A stretch of 64,000 bases of DNA from Cheiracanthium punctorium (GCA_038373885.1 JAWZYV010011917.1:1-64000), one strand, 5' to 3'. Positions 44,548-58,193 are shown, counted from the stretch's first letter. Numbers and translations are program-made. Notes: generated by a model from the letters alone, not told the origin.

Positions 44548-46491
44548 AAACAATAAAACAATGAGTGCGCACAATTTTTTTCAAAATATCACAAGTAAAA
44601 TATTTACAACCTAGGTGGGATACAATAATACTGTACAACAATATAGTAATATAATTAAACAAAATGGTATAAACATGGCTGACATTCATTTTCTTTGGCA
44701 AATACTTATGGCTTTGGCTTGCATGGCATAAAGTGAATGGAATGAAAATAACTTGGCAAAATGCAGTTGGCAAAATAGAGTAAATTTATTTAGTGTAAAG
44801 GCAATGTTTAAAAAAAATGTAAAAATGTGCGTAGTGTGTAGAAAATTTCGCAAACCATAGCTGTGAAACAGCAGTATTAACAGGAACGCTTGCTAGAAGA
44901 ATTTTTCAAGGTAATACAATAAATGATAGCCTGCATGAGGTACTGCATTTATGTGACCTGACATTTTTTTTATTTCTAGTAATGTCTTGTTGTACTTTTC
45001 TTATTTGGTTATTACTAGTACTTCTTAACAATCTGAGGGCGAATACTCCCCTCAGAGGTTTTATTACTAGTTAACCGTCTAGGCAAATTTAAATTTTATT
45101 ACATGAAAAAAAAATGGTTGGATTCATTATTCAATAAAGGAAATACTATACGATCATTTTGGCACACAAAAATTTTACACAGTAAATATTCAAAATAAAA
45201 CATCCACATTTAAGCAAACCTAATATAATGCAAGAAAATTTTTTATTTACATTGACACAATAAGTATTTGTTGTTTTCATTTAAGTTATCGTACCCGGGT
45301 GCATGAATTTGTCATAAATTTTCAAGTGACTTTTCAGTGAATAAAATGACATAATCTCAAGTAAATTAGAATTTGTGTCAAGTTGAGAGTCCCAATCGGT
45401 AAGTCATTTCAGGTAAATAATCAAATGAATCTAAACTACGTCATAGTATGCAAATAACAAAAATTCAAATTTCAAATCTTCAGAAAATATAGGTAATGCA
45501 GTAGTAATTTAATCATTAATTTAATAATAGTAAGCCCCGTATAAAACTTCAATTGAAATAAAATATTTAATAACACAATTCAATTGTAAACTTATCTTAA
45601 TGAAAATACTATATTAATCAAAACAAGCGCAGATATATCAATACAATTTTTTTTTTCTTTCTTTCTTTTTCTTTTTTTTTTATCAACATTAAAATAGCAC
45701 TTTTAAAATAACACACACACAATTAATAACCATTTAAATATAATACTCTAATGTTCACTTAAAATCTGAAATTAAAAATCGCTTACTTCACTTAATCAAT
45801 ATCCGCAAGTTGAAATCGTCATTCTTCAACAATAAACGAAACAAAAACAAAAAATCTTCTCTCGCAAGTTTAAGGCAGGCAGGAGAAAGAGGTTCGGTCA
45901 ACATAAGCTGTACACGCCCAAAAACAAAAATATTCGGCATGGAGAAAAGGGGGAAATGATTCACCAGTTGGACACACACTTCTAAGGGGAGGCCTTGTTT
46001 GGGGGCAACGAAGGCAGTGAATTTTGAGGCACCGCCGTAATGATGACAGGAACTTCTCTTGGTTTGCAGCGAACGTGCGAAAAAAAAAAAAAGAAAAACG
46101 ATGGTAAACACTCTACATAACGGAGGGCAGGCACTTCTTTAATTTACGTGTCGGCATGAGCGTCGTTAGTCGCTATGGAAAACTCAGGAGCGCAAATTTT
46201 TTCGATGGGCTTAAGGGAGGTCAGACGATTGTAGTTTGATCTTCCACGGCGACAGAGCATTACACAAAGCAGAAAATGAGGAAGTCCAGATATCTGCAGT
46301 CGGCGAAGAGACAAGTTGGTTCTACTTCCGTCGGGTACCTCTGATCGGCAGGCAGCCGGCATAGCGCCGCATCTCCGGCGTACTCCGCATCTTCGGGTAA
46401 GCAGTGTACCCCGTCTCCCGACTATTGAGCGTTAATTTTTTACAATTTAAAATTTTTAATTGGCACACAGGCAGTCATCCTGTCGACTATT
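44548..46491. other. Non-coding interior between Helitron B and LTR copy 2
   Basis: AT-rich, with a T/C-rich tract at 45650-45680. The minus-strand ORFs at 45788-46111 and 46144-46362 lie where gag would start if the LTR element reads on the minus strand, but I see no gag, zinc-knuckle or protease motif. Confidence 0.45.
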
Positions 46492-46973
46492 TGAGACGTC
46501 AGATATTCCAGTAAAGTTCCAGAGTTAAGGCAGGTAAAACGGTTTATTAAACATTATCCTTAAGTTACAATTTAGAGTGAGAAGAGGAGAGGGGAGGGGA
46601 GGCGGGTACAAAAATCAGCGTGGACTAATTAAGCAGTTTCAGTGGCAGAAGTCTTTCGATTTTCGATGTGCGGGAGTATTTACGCTTACCACACCACGTG
46701 GTTTGCGAAGGCATAACTCCGCCTCTCTCTTATCTCTGATCGAACCACACACATTTACCAACATGACCCGCATCCGGGGCTACAAGGGCGTGGGGACACG
46801 TGTACATCTAAAAAACTCAGAATCGGCGGCCTGATGTCTGACAAATAACAAAATAAGTAAAACATAGCTCCAGAGCGCGCGTGGCAAGTATGACAGGAAA
46901 GCAAAACTTAAGTGAAAGTACCCGCTTGAACAATACCCAAACTAGTAAAACCCAAATTACCTTTTTATACATT

Positions 46974-46976
<3 letters not shown>
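46492..46976 (-). repeat. LTR-like direct repeat, copy 2 (5' LTR on the minus strand)
   Basis: About 485 bp, near-identical to 36983-37468. The few differences include 'cgacggtctg'/'cggcggcctg'. High similarity suggests insertion later than many other elements here. Confidence 0.78.
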
Positions 46977-47015
<39 letters not shown>

Positions 47016-47016
47016 T

Positions 47017-47071
<55 letters not shown>
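46977..47071. repeat. (CA)n then (TA)n microsatellite
   Basis: A CA run passes into two long TA runs separated by 'ttactaca'. It erases any target duplication of the LTR element. Confidence 0.95.
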
Positions 47072-47073
<2 letters not shown>

Positions 47074-47079
47074 CTACAT

Positions 47080-49060
47080 TCCAAATAATGAAGGCAATTA
47101 ATGCAATTAATTAAGTAAAAATCAAAGATATTGACTGTCTGGCATACTTAAATATTACTTGTAATGAGCGTAACTGTTCTAAACAACTGTTAGATTAAAG
47201 AGCAGACGATATAGTTTTTCTTTTCAAATTTATAATTATTTATAACTATTTTGTAATTATATGGCATTTATATAAATTTTAATAAAAGAAAGAAAGAACT
47301 TAAATTGTACGGCCAATTTAATTATTTTCTGTGCGGCTATTAAACATTTCAAATTCTTTATCAAAGTACAAAATTAAGACATTTCAATTTCAGTTATTAT
47401 ACACAAAATTAAAAATCATATTTCATCCATCTCAATAATCTCAAGAGTTTTGAAAATACAAATAGAATAAAATAAAATAAAACCACATATCCTCCAAATT
47501 CAAAGAATCCTCTAATATTTCAAACTAAAATGAAATTATTGGCTTATCTTAATTGAAATTTTAGAAATAAAACTAAATGTATCTATTTTAGGAGAGAAAA
47601 AAGCTTGGGAGTACATCAAAGGGTTTCTTCATCTTGGTTATTTTTTTTTTTCCTTCTTCTTTATAAAAAGCATTCCCTTTTAAGCTTACTTTCCCGGCCG
47701 TTTTATTGCTTATATGGCCTGAAAGAATATGTGAAATATCATTATTATGAAGACTTTAAAAATTGGATTTTTGAATTAATATCCCCCAACTTAAAACCGC
47801 CAGGGAACTGTATGTTCCCTAAATGTGTGATAAATAAAATTTAAGAAATGAAATAATCTATGTACTCATAAATACAAAAAAAATCTTGTAGAAGCATTTG
47901 TTTCTACGACAGCATGGAATTGTAAAAAATTCTACACATCACAATGCATTAAACCTGTATATACGACGAACTAGGACGCTTTTGCCTGGAAGGTAGGCTA
48001 TAACCATTTTTTCACATTGTTGCACTTGAACAGCAACTTTTTCAATCATGCCCAAAATGCAATGAAATGTACAGTGTGAAATTAACCAACCAAATGAGTA
48101 GATGTGTTACACTGATTTAAATTTGGTACAAGAATCCGCTACAACAAGATACTAGAAAATTTGGCTCCATACGATGGCGGAACCTTGTGCCGACATTTGG
48201 TGCTAAGTTCAACTATAAACTTACGTATGGCGAGTCCTTTGGTGAAGAATCCTTTACCCAAGAATACATAAGATTGAACAATACATTGGTGAAATATTGA
48301 ACCACGACAAATGTGTTACGAATGGCAGTGCCTACGGAAGCTAAGAATTTTAGTAATCTGCTAAATGTGTGTGGCAAAAGTAGGAACAGAGTTCCGAGCT
48401 GTTACGTGAACACTCCGCACATTAGACACAAGACCGAAAGGCTCCAACCCAGAATCTCATGGAAATACTTTCGACTTCGTCACTAACATTATTGCTTCAC
48501 TCTGTGCTGTAATTCACTGAAGATATTGCCATATGATCTATTAAACAATGATGAAATATTAAACAATGAATGAACCTCTACCATCTAAGGGTAGTTTTTT
48601 TATGAACTGCTTATTCGTGCACTTGCTTTTTATTACTTCATCAAATGTTGAACGTTGAGCGAAAACTTTTAGAGTATACAAGCATATGACTTAGGTCCTG
48701 ATAACAGGTGTTAGAGTCCTGGGAGTATTTAATCATTGTGAAAAGTAGTGGAGTAGAGCATACATGGTACCAAGAAATTGTTCAGTAAAACATGGCTAAC
48801 AATCTGCAACATCTTTCACGAGGACCAAGGTGACCACCAAACTAAGATTTTCAAATTTTCTGAAACGACCTGTCATTCTAAAGTCAAAATACAAGGAAAA
48901 CTCCAGAATGACTTTTGTAAACTTCTTAAATAATTTGACCTTTCATATAAACCAGTAAATAGCATATGAATAACCCAGGCAATATGATTAATTAATATTC
49001 AAATATATCTGTATTTAGAAATCACAATTTAAGCGTTGTTCTGCCTAGACAAACATACTG
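47080..49060. other. Unassigned AT-rich DNA
   Basis: No gene or element was recognised. Confidence 0.5.
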
Positions 49061-49062
49061 TA

Positions 49063-50342
49063 GGGGAAATTCCGGTACAATGAAACATACTATCTAAAAT
49101 CAGTAGGATTTGTCATATAATGTTGTAAATCACACACCTACTATACAAATACTTGTTTCAGTTAGTAATGTGATTTGGAGACAATCGCATTTTTACAACG
49201 CGAGCAAAAGACAATTTTTGGGATTTCACCATTGGCAGTAAGTTTCATCTCTATGTTTTCATAGGTATAATTATTTATCTCTCAAATATTGTGACCTCAA
49301 TTTGTAGTCTTTATACTCCCAAGCCAGAATTAAAAAATATATATTAGGAATTAGTAATTTTTTTTTTACAGCCTTAATGCGGGGGGTGGGGTATAGTGAA
49401 ATATTTTGTTTTGTACCCCATTTTTCCTGCGTGAATGTATTCACTTAAAATAAAGATGTTACAATTAAATATTTACACAAACAGCACATAAAGTTAACAA
49501 GGAGTTGTTTTTAAATCGTACTCCAGACTCTGTAGACGGTGACCATCTTCAGACTCTGTAGACGGTCCAGATTGTCTTGCAACTGACAATCCAAATATTA
49601 CAGATTATGAGTTATCCTCAAATAACATGTTTGGCATATGCAGAATCTATCTAAATGATTATGTTTTAATCACGTATGGTGAGTTTAAACGCAATGTACT
49701 CTGTTGCGAAAATAATAAACTTAAATCAAATAGAATGCGAAGTTCAAACAACTGCGCCCTGGCTTCAAATTTGTGCGTTCTTCGGAAACATACTTTTTTG
49801 AAAAAACTGAAATTCTATAAAATCTGCCGTCTCCAGTTACTTCGGGTGGTACAGAAAAGAAAGCAGAAGTGTTAATTTTTAAATTCGATGTAAGTAAATG
49901 CAATATAAAATGAAAAAACTATAAGAAAACTTCTGATAAAAGTATTATGTTTTCATCTTACGCAATAAAAGTTTAATTAAATTTATTATTTTAATTTAAA
50001 TTTCATATTCAATTTAAATTTCATATATCTCACTAACGTTCATTATAAATGTACATAAAGGATATATGCTGAAATTTAAATTTTGACTCATAGTATTTGA
50101 GTGCTTGTAAAGTATTATTAAGTGTTTCATTGTACCCCTGTATACGGGGTGCAATGAAACACTGTCAGACATTTACCTTTTGTAACTTTTTAAATGCGAA
50201 AATGCTATTTACCAACTCATAAAAGTGTATTTAGATGGGGGAAAAGAGTAGGTTAAAAGTGTACATTAATTTTATTTTTGTACACGCAAATTTGTGACTA
50301 GGAAAAAAAGTAAACTTTGTTTCATTATACCCCCGTTTAGCT
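49063..50342 (+). mobile_element. Decayed pogo/jerky-like element
   Basis: Degenerate TIRs: GGGGAAATTCCGGTACAATG on the left, and GGGGGTATAATGAAAC near the right end on the other strand. TA flanks at 49061-49062 and 50343-50344. A transposase C-terminal scrap lies inside. 'TGAAAC' and 'gtacccc' motifs recur internally (49415, 50130-50160). Confidence 0.55.
49630..49890 (+). pseudogene. Jerky/pogo-like transposase C-terminal scrap
   Basis: ICRIYLNDYVLITYGEF is followed, in a shifted frame, by NLPSPVTSGGTEKKAEVLIF and KFD. The 'DYVLV.Y' block and the 'LPxPxxxGGT' block occur near the C-terminus of jerky/pogo-like transposases. Several stops and frameshifts; the catalytic part is not seen. The match is by eye and moderate. 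Confidence 0.55.
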
Positions 50343-50344
50343 TA

Positions 50345-52205
50345 TTAAAAGGGCTGTAAGCCTCTGAGGAACAATTTGAGTAGTATCAGCAACAATTTTG
50401 AGGAGTATTTTGTGTAATAGTTTAATGATGCGAGTAAAAATCACTTAAAGTCCGTAACCGTTCACCTAAACAAGTTTAATAATTATAATTTAAACTAAAC
50501 GAAAGTCTATAATTATGTTTTACAGATAGACAAACATTAATAAGGCTAGATAATATATAATTTATATTTTATTAATTCTGTTAATAAAGTAACTGTTAAT
50601 ATAGTTATGTTAACATAATTAATTTTCCTCTAGACGTAACACACAATTATCTTAAACTATCAGTAACTACTGATTTTTAAATTCAAAGCAGTTGACATTA
50701 CTAAAAATTAAATTAATAATTCTGTTAAAGAGAAAGTAGAGTTGTAATAGTTAAGAAAGATTATAAGGGGGAAATATGAATTGTTGAAAACAATGCTAAA
50801 TTTTAAAATCTGAAAATTATTTCAAAATACCACAAACTACTGAAAAAGACTGGTGTTAAAGACTGTATTTTATACGTTATTTTTATACACGTATTGATAA
50901 AGTTGTTTATATATACGTGTCAAGGAGAATAAAATGTCCTCTTTTAAAAATTACAGTTTAAAACGTAATGTGTTCAATTCCAGATTTTTTACCATTTTTT
51001 ACTCATTTTCCGGATATTTCCAGGAACTGCAAGTTCCTTGATAAATCCAGGAGTTTCAAATATGGCTTGTATATGATGTAGTTTTGAAAATGGAAAAAAA
51101 AGAGAATTAAGTTCTATTTTTATTATAAATCATTAAGTATAAAAAATTGACCAGAAAATGCCCTTTTATGAATTTATTTAATTGATTCATTGGCATTGTA
51201 GGTTCCTTAACACTTTAGAGCATAGTGGTATAAAGAAATCGCCACATATTCAAACTTTTTGTAAGTCTATGAGCTTTTTCTGTTTCAGCTATTCAAGCTG
51301 TTTATAAGTATTATTTTTTTCTATAAGATAAACAAAACTCTGTATAATAACACACATAAAATATACTAATCGATAAGTAATTTTTATGTGTGTTATTATA
51401 CAAAGTTTTATTTATCTCATCTTTTAACACCCGTTCCTTTTCGAGTATGTTTGTTATAATTTGAATACTGATTGCTATATAACCACTTTACCGCCACTTC
51501 GATAATTACTAAAAAACAAATCGTTTTCACTTTCAATGGCGTTGTTTGTTTTGTAAATAATTTTGTGTTTGAGGATAAAACAATGTTACGATTTTTCATA
51601 GTATAAAAATCTAAGGTAGTTTTGGGTATAATATTTTTAAAAGAGCATCTAAATTAAACATGAATTCTTTCGAATACAGATTGAATTTGATTTGCTCTTG
51701 TAACTGAGTACAATATGATTTAGTATGACGTTTAGGAGCCGTTCGAAACTCATAAGCATAAAAAACCCTCTTTGTACGATGGATAAAAACTATTTCACTG
51801 TTTTTATCAAAATGTGCACCATTCACCTATTGGAGAGAAAACGGTCCAGATTTTGTTGTATGAAGTATCAATACTTTCTAGAATAGAGAAATATTTTTCA
51901 ACGTTTCAAAAGGTAGGATAAAAAGAAAATTTCCTTCATATATATTCCAAAAGAACGCGGAAACTTCTTCAGAGAAGAAAATTCAAAGAGATTTTTTTAA
52001 TTTTTTAAAGCTATAGCTTAAAGATTTTATATTCGATACTATGATGTACTATATTTTACCAAAATGTGAGTGAAGGAAACGAATAAAAAAGGCAACTATA
52101 CAGATCTTTACTTCTGTTTTTCGTTAAATAATGCTTATACACATCTTCTGCGCAGAAAAATTTGTAGGTTCATTTTTTGTAAAATTTATCTCATGAAAAT
52201 ATTAT
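50345..52205. other. Unassigned AT-rich DNA with one long hairpin
   Basis: No gene is supported. It contains the inverted repeat at 51323-51420. Confidence 0.5.
51323..51420. repeat. Inverted repeat, 39-bp arms, 20-nt loop
   Basis: 51323-51361 pairs with 51382-51420 with three mismatches (core GTATAATAACACACATAAAA). It is probably a palindromic MITE. Confidence 0.92.
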
Positions 52206-52212
52206 ATATATA

Positions 52213-53424
52213 CAGGGTGTATAGGAAAGTAGATTTAATCTCAAAATACTTGCGAACGGAGAGAGCTACAGCTATGCAAGTGAGGTAAACAATATGGTAA
52301 AGCGTCCACGCCCGACCTAATGCAAATGACAGCAGCGTCGAAATTTAGAAGTTGGGCATCGCCAATCGAAAACGAAAAGATATTGGCAGAAAAATTTCCA
52401 ATTAGAAAATTTTAGAGTATCAACTGATTAGTACGAAACAACCTTTGGTTAACATTGATAAGATAAATTGTCTCCTGTATACCCAAAAGTGCCCGAAATG
52501 GATGACGCCATTTTGTGTATATGCTTGAAAGAAATAGTCATAGAGCTAAAGAAATACTCTCAATTTATTGCATAAAGTTCGTACATACGTCAATACAGCA
52601 ATACAGTTTGTGACAAAAAAAAAAGAAACACGCAAAGGTAAACTGTTACGCAGTGATATCAAATTAATGTCGATTATATTCGAAAAGTTTTCCATGCTCA
52701 CGATATACGTTTGTATTCGAGAGAGTAATTACTCAGCATCACACACTATTGCAAACAACTAAAACGCTACGAGGTCGATCCAGCAGACTTGAATGTAGAG
52801 TTGCATAAACCTGATCTTTTATGTAAACACACAGAAAGAAATCCATTAGATTGAAGTCCGGTGATCATGGTGCAACATGTACGGTGATCGTGGTGTTCAT
52901 CATTGCCACCATACCCTTTAATTTGTTTTCCAAAACAATCTTTCAGAAAGCTTCGAACTTCAACTGGAGTGGAACTTTTAAAATGTGCTGGAGCACCGTC
53001 ATGCTAGAACCAGAAGGATCGTAATGCGGACAGGGGAATAGCATCTACAAAGTCAGGTATGGTAAAAATCACCGATCACCGAAAATCAGGTTCTGAAGTG
53101 TGAATATGTAGAGTAGGACCACTGCGCATCAATTTCGAACATTTTCAGGAATACAGGCGACAATTTATCTTATCCGTGTAAGCCAAATGTCGTTTCGTTC
53201 TAATTAGTTAATACTTTAAAACTTTCTAACTGGAAATTTTGTTCTATGTTTTTTCGTTCTCGATTCGCGATGCCTAACTTCAAAGTTTAGCCACTGGGGG
53301 ACGCTGCTGTCATTTGCATTAGGTCGGGAGTGGTCGCTGTACTATACTGTTACCTCAGTTGCATAGCTTAGCTCTCTCCGTTCGTAAGTGTTTTCGGGTT
53401 AAAGGGATTTTCCCATGCACCCTC
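52213..53424 (-). mobile_element. Mariner/IS630-like transposon with ~230-bp TIRs
   Basis: The left end is CAGGGTGTATAGGAAAG; the right end, reverse-complemented, is GAGGGTGCATGGGAAAA. TIRs extend past 'cgacctaatgcaaatgacag' on each side. The left flank is TA and the right flank CA. A minus-strand transposase remnant lies inside. Confidence 0.82.
52765..53015 (-). pseudogene. IS630/mariner transposase, C-terminal remnant
   Basis: The minus strand reads DGAPAHFKSSTPVEVRSFLK, DCFGKQIKGYGG, and after a damaged stretch MDFFLCVYIKDQVYATL. 'DGAPAH' holds the second catalytic Asp of this transposase class. The 'SPDLNPxDFFLWG' motif is reduced to LMDFFLCV. The N-terminal half and the third acid region are largely lost between the TIRs. 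It is inactive; the element could only move in trans. Confidence 0.82.
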
Positions 53425-53429
53425 CATAA

Positions 53430-56400
53430 GTAGGATTACAACAATGTTAAGAACTAAGCACTAAAAATCGGTTTGAAGATGAAAACTGAGAAATAGCTTT
53501 CTGAGTTGTGAATTTCGTTTTTAAAGTAAATCGATATGAGGTATCACTGGATGCATCTGGAAAGTAATGTAATTGGTCTTTTACTGCCGTATCAGGTGAT
53601 TGGATTGGGGATTGTATGGAGGAAATTCTACAACACTTCAAATATTATTCTGATCCGATCACTGATTTTCTCTTTCTGGGAGCATAGGAATAAACTTCTT
53701 CATATGTGCAACGCGATTACTGTGACAGTATTCCTAGCTGTACGAGGTTCTGGTGGATCATAGCGTCAAAACATTACCCAAGCTACAAGTACTTAACAAT
53801 CCTTTTTGTTTTCGAGAATCAAGATCGTCCTCAAAAGCATTTTTTGAGAAATAAGGAGGAGATCCTATGAGGTCCCTCTCAAAATCAGGAAAATCACACA
53901 ATTTTGTCATTTTTGGGAGTTCTCAATGATGGAGTTAAATGCATTTATACGAGTAAAAAAATTATTTGATTCTTTCCGTGCGAGAAAAAGGTTTGCAGCT
54001 GGTGCCAGCTCTTTTATTGTGTCAATGAATTGCTTTCGAACTTTCATACTCACTTATATGTTTTTGTTTTCAATGCAGACGTCATTACTGTTTTACAGTC
54101 AAAGAATTTTTAACCATTACTTAAAATCATACTAATTTTCGTTTCTTTTCTGATCTTTTTCTTTTCTTTCTGCAAATAGAAGTATTCCAAATCACTTTGG
54201 AATTACATCTTCTTCTATGTAGTTTTTTGGCAATATTTCGTTATTGTTTATTTAGAAACGATCTTTCTACATTTTAATTTAAAAAATTCAGTTTAGAAAA
54301 CTAATCATTAAATAAATAATTCTGCTTTGCAAAAAGTTTCCATTTTTGAATGCAATCCACAAATTGAAAATATAACCACCATTCCACTGAAAATAGTTCG
54401 AAAACTGAAGATTATTGGACATTCCTTACTGGAAATACCTGTAATATTTTCGCACAGTTTCTGGATTCGGATATCTTTGGAATAACACATTTATGAAAAT
54501 ATTTTAAATTGCTTAAACACATGATTTGATGCTGTGATGTTATCTAATCACTATAATATTATTCTCTGAGTTCATGGTCATAATTTTTTGGAGAAGGCTT
54601 CATTAACTCACCTTCTTTTTTCAGTAGCATGATGGAAATTTTAAATTTCAAAGAAAAACTTATTTCACTGAAATGAAATGTTATAAAAAGAAGATCGTGT
54701 ATACCTCTTAAAATTTCAATACGTGCCAATAAATCTTTTAAATATGCTTAAACTTTTATTTACCAAAATGTAATTGGAATACTGTTGTTCTATTCCTTGT
54801 TTTCTGGATCTTCTTTAAGAGATCTTTAAATATTTATGTATACATATACATATGTAAGTTTGTTTGTGTGTATGTGTGTATCTTTCAGAAAAACAGGCAA
54901 AATACAGTCAGATATACATAATAACATCACAAAGTATCTGCATTCAATAAAGCATGAAATGATACATTATGTAGAACAAAAGTTTGTTCTACATAATGGG
55001 TTTGGGTTTGTTTGTTCTGCATAATGCATGTGATATACATATCTATTTACCTATCTATATAACTATATATATATATATAAAACTCGACTGTTCGAGCCTC
55101 GTTAGGGCGAGACCCCCCTATGAACCCTCCTAATTTTTAGTTTCATTATTACCATACTAAAACGATATTAATTGACTGTGTCATTTTATCTCTCATCTTT
55201 CGTGTATTTCGCCTGGTAACCCATTGTTGAAATTTTTATGATTGTAACCTATTTATAGAAAAATACATGTGATACATATTCTACAGCTTACGAAATATTG
55301 TAACAATAGATTAAAGCTGTTGCGAACTAATAGTATTTAAATATGTGTAAAATTCTGTCGCATACTTTTATGTCGCCTTTTTCGGACAATTTTCAATAAA
55401 GAGGGTGAGCGATAAAATGACATAGTCATTAATATATCATGCACTTATGTGTGTGCGGTCAGCAGATATTTGAGTTACACATTTACTTAATTAAACTAAA
55501 TAAACATGAGAAAATTCATACCAGCTTTGGAATTCAATAAAAAGTTGTGACTTAGCCTACTTACAGTTTATATTTGATTTACATGCCATATTGAAATACA
55601 TGTCATTACGTATTTCACACGTTCCACAGTTCTATGGACTGTTTACTGAACTATAATATTCACAATTCAGGCATTGAGGATAGCTATGATTATTCCATTT
55701 GAAACTGAGGCCGGAAACATATTTGCACTCTGTGGCAATTCTTTGTGAATGCAACAGAACCCACTGATCCAAACATCTGATGTTACACAACCTGTTCATT
55801 GAACTCATTCTTGTTATTCTATCAAACAATCAGTTGATATGCGTGTATTAATTCATGCTTAACAACATAAAGCTGCTAAAAGCATTAAAATACTTGTCTG
55901 TGTGTTGTTCAAGCAAATTGTGCCTCATTCACGCATATTTGAAATGTGAATTACACACATATGTGTGAGAAACGGAGCGAGTACAAAAAAAATCTTAATT
56001 TTAAAAATGTAAATTTTTTTAATCATTTTTAGTTTATTAAAAGAGCAAGAAGTGATAAAGAATTTGATTTATTTATAAGAAAGAAAATAGGGTTTCTGTA
56101 TGTTGTTGTCATTGTGGCCCTTCTGCAAAAGTGTTAACTCAACTGTCCTCGCTGTGAAAACACAGAATTGTAGTTGTTTGACTAGTGGTGGCAAAAAAGC
56201 GTAAGCACTTCCTTTTTGTTTCGTTTTTGGTTACATAAATAATAAATTTACATTCAACAAAAAGTTGTGAAAAGTTATAATGTTGTGAAGTCAACAGTCT
56301 GCAGAATTTTGATAAATATTGTGAAGATATAAATGTATTTCCTGTAAGGTATTAAAAGAAATATGTCTGGGGAAACCAGTTTTGTGGGTATACAATATAG

Positions 56401-56845
56401 TGTTTAACAGACTACAGACTCCAATTTACTTTTGAGTCAGGAACTGAATGAATAGAAAAACTCTGGCCAAATCCAGCTATATAGTTACGGTTATCCCCGA
56501 ATCCCTGACTTACTGACTCTGGAGCAATTCCGGTTAAATCACTCCAAGATAAAACTTTTACTACAAAACCATTACTTCAAAAAAGATTAAAAAGTTAAGC
56601 ACAAAAAACGTAATAAAATCTACACCGTTTGTTTGTACAAAAGGCGTGAAAGTTTTCATAATTATGTAAAAAAAATATAGTAAAAAATCTGCTCTACTTT
56701 AAAATTCAGAAAATTCACCTGTTCCCTAATTTTCGCTATTTTCAGCTGTATTCTATTTCCGAGAGTAAAAAACGTTAATAATTTGCTTGACAAAATTAGG
56801 TATCGTGAATAGTATCGACGTCATACTGAAGTCACGGTTATCAAT
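53430..56845. other. Unassigned AT-rich DNA
   Basis: No gene is supported. It includes a perfect hairpin at 54965-54998 and a TA tract at 55062-55080 followed by a Helitron-5'-like start ('aaaactcgactgttcg') that I could not confirm. Confidence 0.45.
54965..54998. repeat. Perfect 16-bp hairpin
   Basis: CATTATGTAGAACAAA, 2-nt loop AG, exact complement. The right arm recurs once more at about 55008-55023. Confidence 0.92.
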
Positions 56846-56849
56846 CAGG

Positions 56850-57070
56850 CTTTGAATGGAAACTAGCGATTCTAATTCGTTTAAAATAGTTTTTGTAGAT
56901 TAGTCAGCTTAGTATTTTTGATTTAAAAAATGATTTCCTCTGCATGAAGCATTGACGTAAGAAGGGATGTACCCAGCGAAACGAAATCTTTCGAATACGA
57001 AAAGTTTCAGAACGTTTTCAGAAGAAAATGCAATCCCGATTTCAGTATATAAGAAAATTAAATATGAAGT
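56850..57070 (+). repeat. MITE fragment, 221-bp direct repeat copy 1
   Basis: Nearly identical to 57359-57578, which lies inside the MITE at 57341-57966. Probably a truncated older or tandem copy of the same MITE. Confidence 0.9.
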
Positions 57071-57340
57071 TATTTATTTTAAGTGGACAAAGGTCAAATG
57101 TATTGAGTGTAGACATATTTTTGTCGTATGTTTTTTCCAAAGCCCGTTGAAATTGCTTCCACAAAGGGATTTTCTTCTAGTTTCTGTATATTTAGTTTAT
57201 AAATAACATATACACTTAATCGCATATTCACAGAATTGTGACAACTCAAGAAACGTTACTTTTTAATATTTTCCAAAAAAAAGTTGAAAAGTGTTTATGA
57301 TTTCTGTTAGTCCACTCGTGCTTTAACTGCCGAAAATATA

Positions 57341-57966
57341 CAGGGTGGTTAATTGTGTCTTTGAATGGAAACTAGCGATTCTAATTCGTTTAAATAGTTT
57401 TTGTAGATTAGCCAGCTTAGTATTTTTGATTAAAAAAATGATTTCCTCTGCATGAAGCATTGACGTAAGAAGTGATGTACCCAGCGAAACGAAATCTTTC
57501 GAATACGAAAAGTTTCAGAACGTTTTTAGAAGAAAATGCAATCGCGATTTCAGTATAGAATAAAATTAAATATGAAGTAAACATACCCCGAAAGCAGCAT
57601 TCTGCAGCAGACGCGGGTCAACAGATTACCCCCAAATTCGACGCATGGACTGTACGCGATATGCTCTCAAGTACAATTTTTTTAAAGATCAGCTCAAAAA
57701 ATAACCCAAATAAGTGAATAAATGCTCAAGAACTATTGAATAAATGTTGAAATTATATCTACATTTCGAATCAGACATTCCCACTGATGAATTTTTTTGT
57801 TGTACATGAAATACGACACCTAGGGGGACATTTTTTGAACTAATTTGTTTTTAATTCCTTGAGTGCATGTTATGCATAATCTAAATACCAAAGTTGGTTA
57901 CGATCCGTTCACCCGTTTTAGCTGTAGTACCCTGTTTATTCGGGAAGTTTGATTATAACCACCCTG
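57341..57966. mobile_element. 626-bp MITE, TA TSD
   Basis: Ends CAGGGTGGTTA and TAACCACCCTG. TA on both sides (57339-57340, 57967-57968). Contains direct-repeat copy 2 (57359-57578). No coding. Confidence 0.9.
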
Positions 57967-57971
57967 TACAT

Positions 57972-58167
57972 CAGGTATGGGCAACCTTTAAAAAATTGCG
58001 GGCCAAATTTTTGGAAGATAGCGTAGTCGCGGGCCAAACTTCAGGATTTAAGCGAAGTCTCGGGCCGTATAATTATGATTTACTTGGGATTTTGATATGT
58101 TTCGCGGGCCGGATCCAAAGCCGTGGTGGGCCACATCCGGCCTGCGGGTGCGGGTTGCCCATATGTG
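57972..58167. mobile_element. 196-bp hAT MITE, 8-bp TSD CTGTACAT
   Basis: Ends CAGGTATGGGCAACC and, reverse-complemented, CACATATGGGCAACC. The body is rich in 'gcgggcc'. The flanks 57964-57971 and 58168-58175 are both CTGTACAT; the left copy includes the last bases of the adjacent MITE. Confidence 0.95.
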
Positions 58168-58193
58168 CTGTACATCAACGAAATTTATAACCG

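Larger units (their letters stand above)
36983..46976 (-). mobile_element. LTR-flanked non-coding element containing Helitrons
   Basis: Two same-orientation LTRs of about 485 bp bound about 9 kb. The portions not explained by Helitrons (37469-37734 and 44548-46491) show no gag, protease, reverse transcriptase or integrase. Thus the element was non-autonomous or has lost its genes. No 4-6-bp target duplication is visible; the right flank is a CA/TA microsatellite. No primer-binding site could be assigned. Confidence 0.6.

Noticed and set aside
46881..47114. Plus-strand ORF with a long Tyr-Ile run
   Set aside because: Produced by the CA/TA microsatellite and the edge of the LTR.
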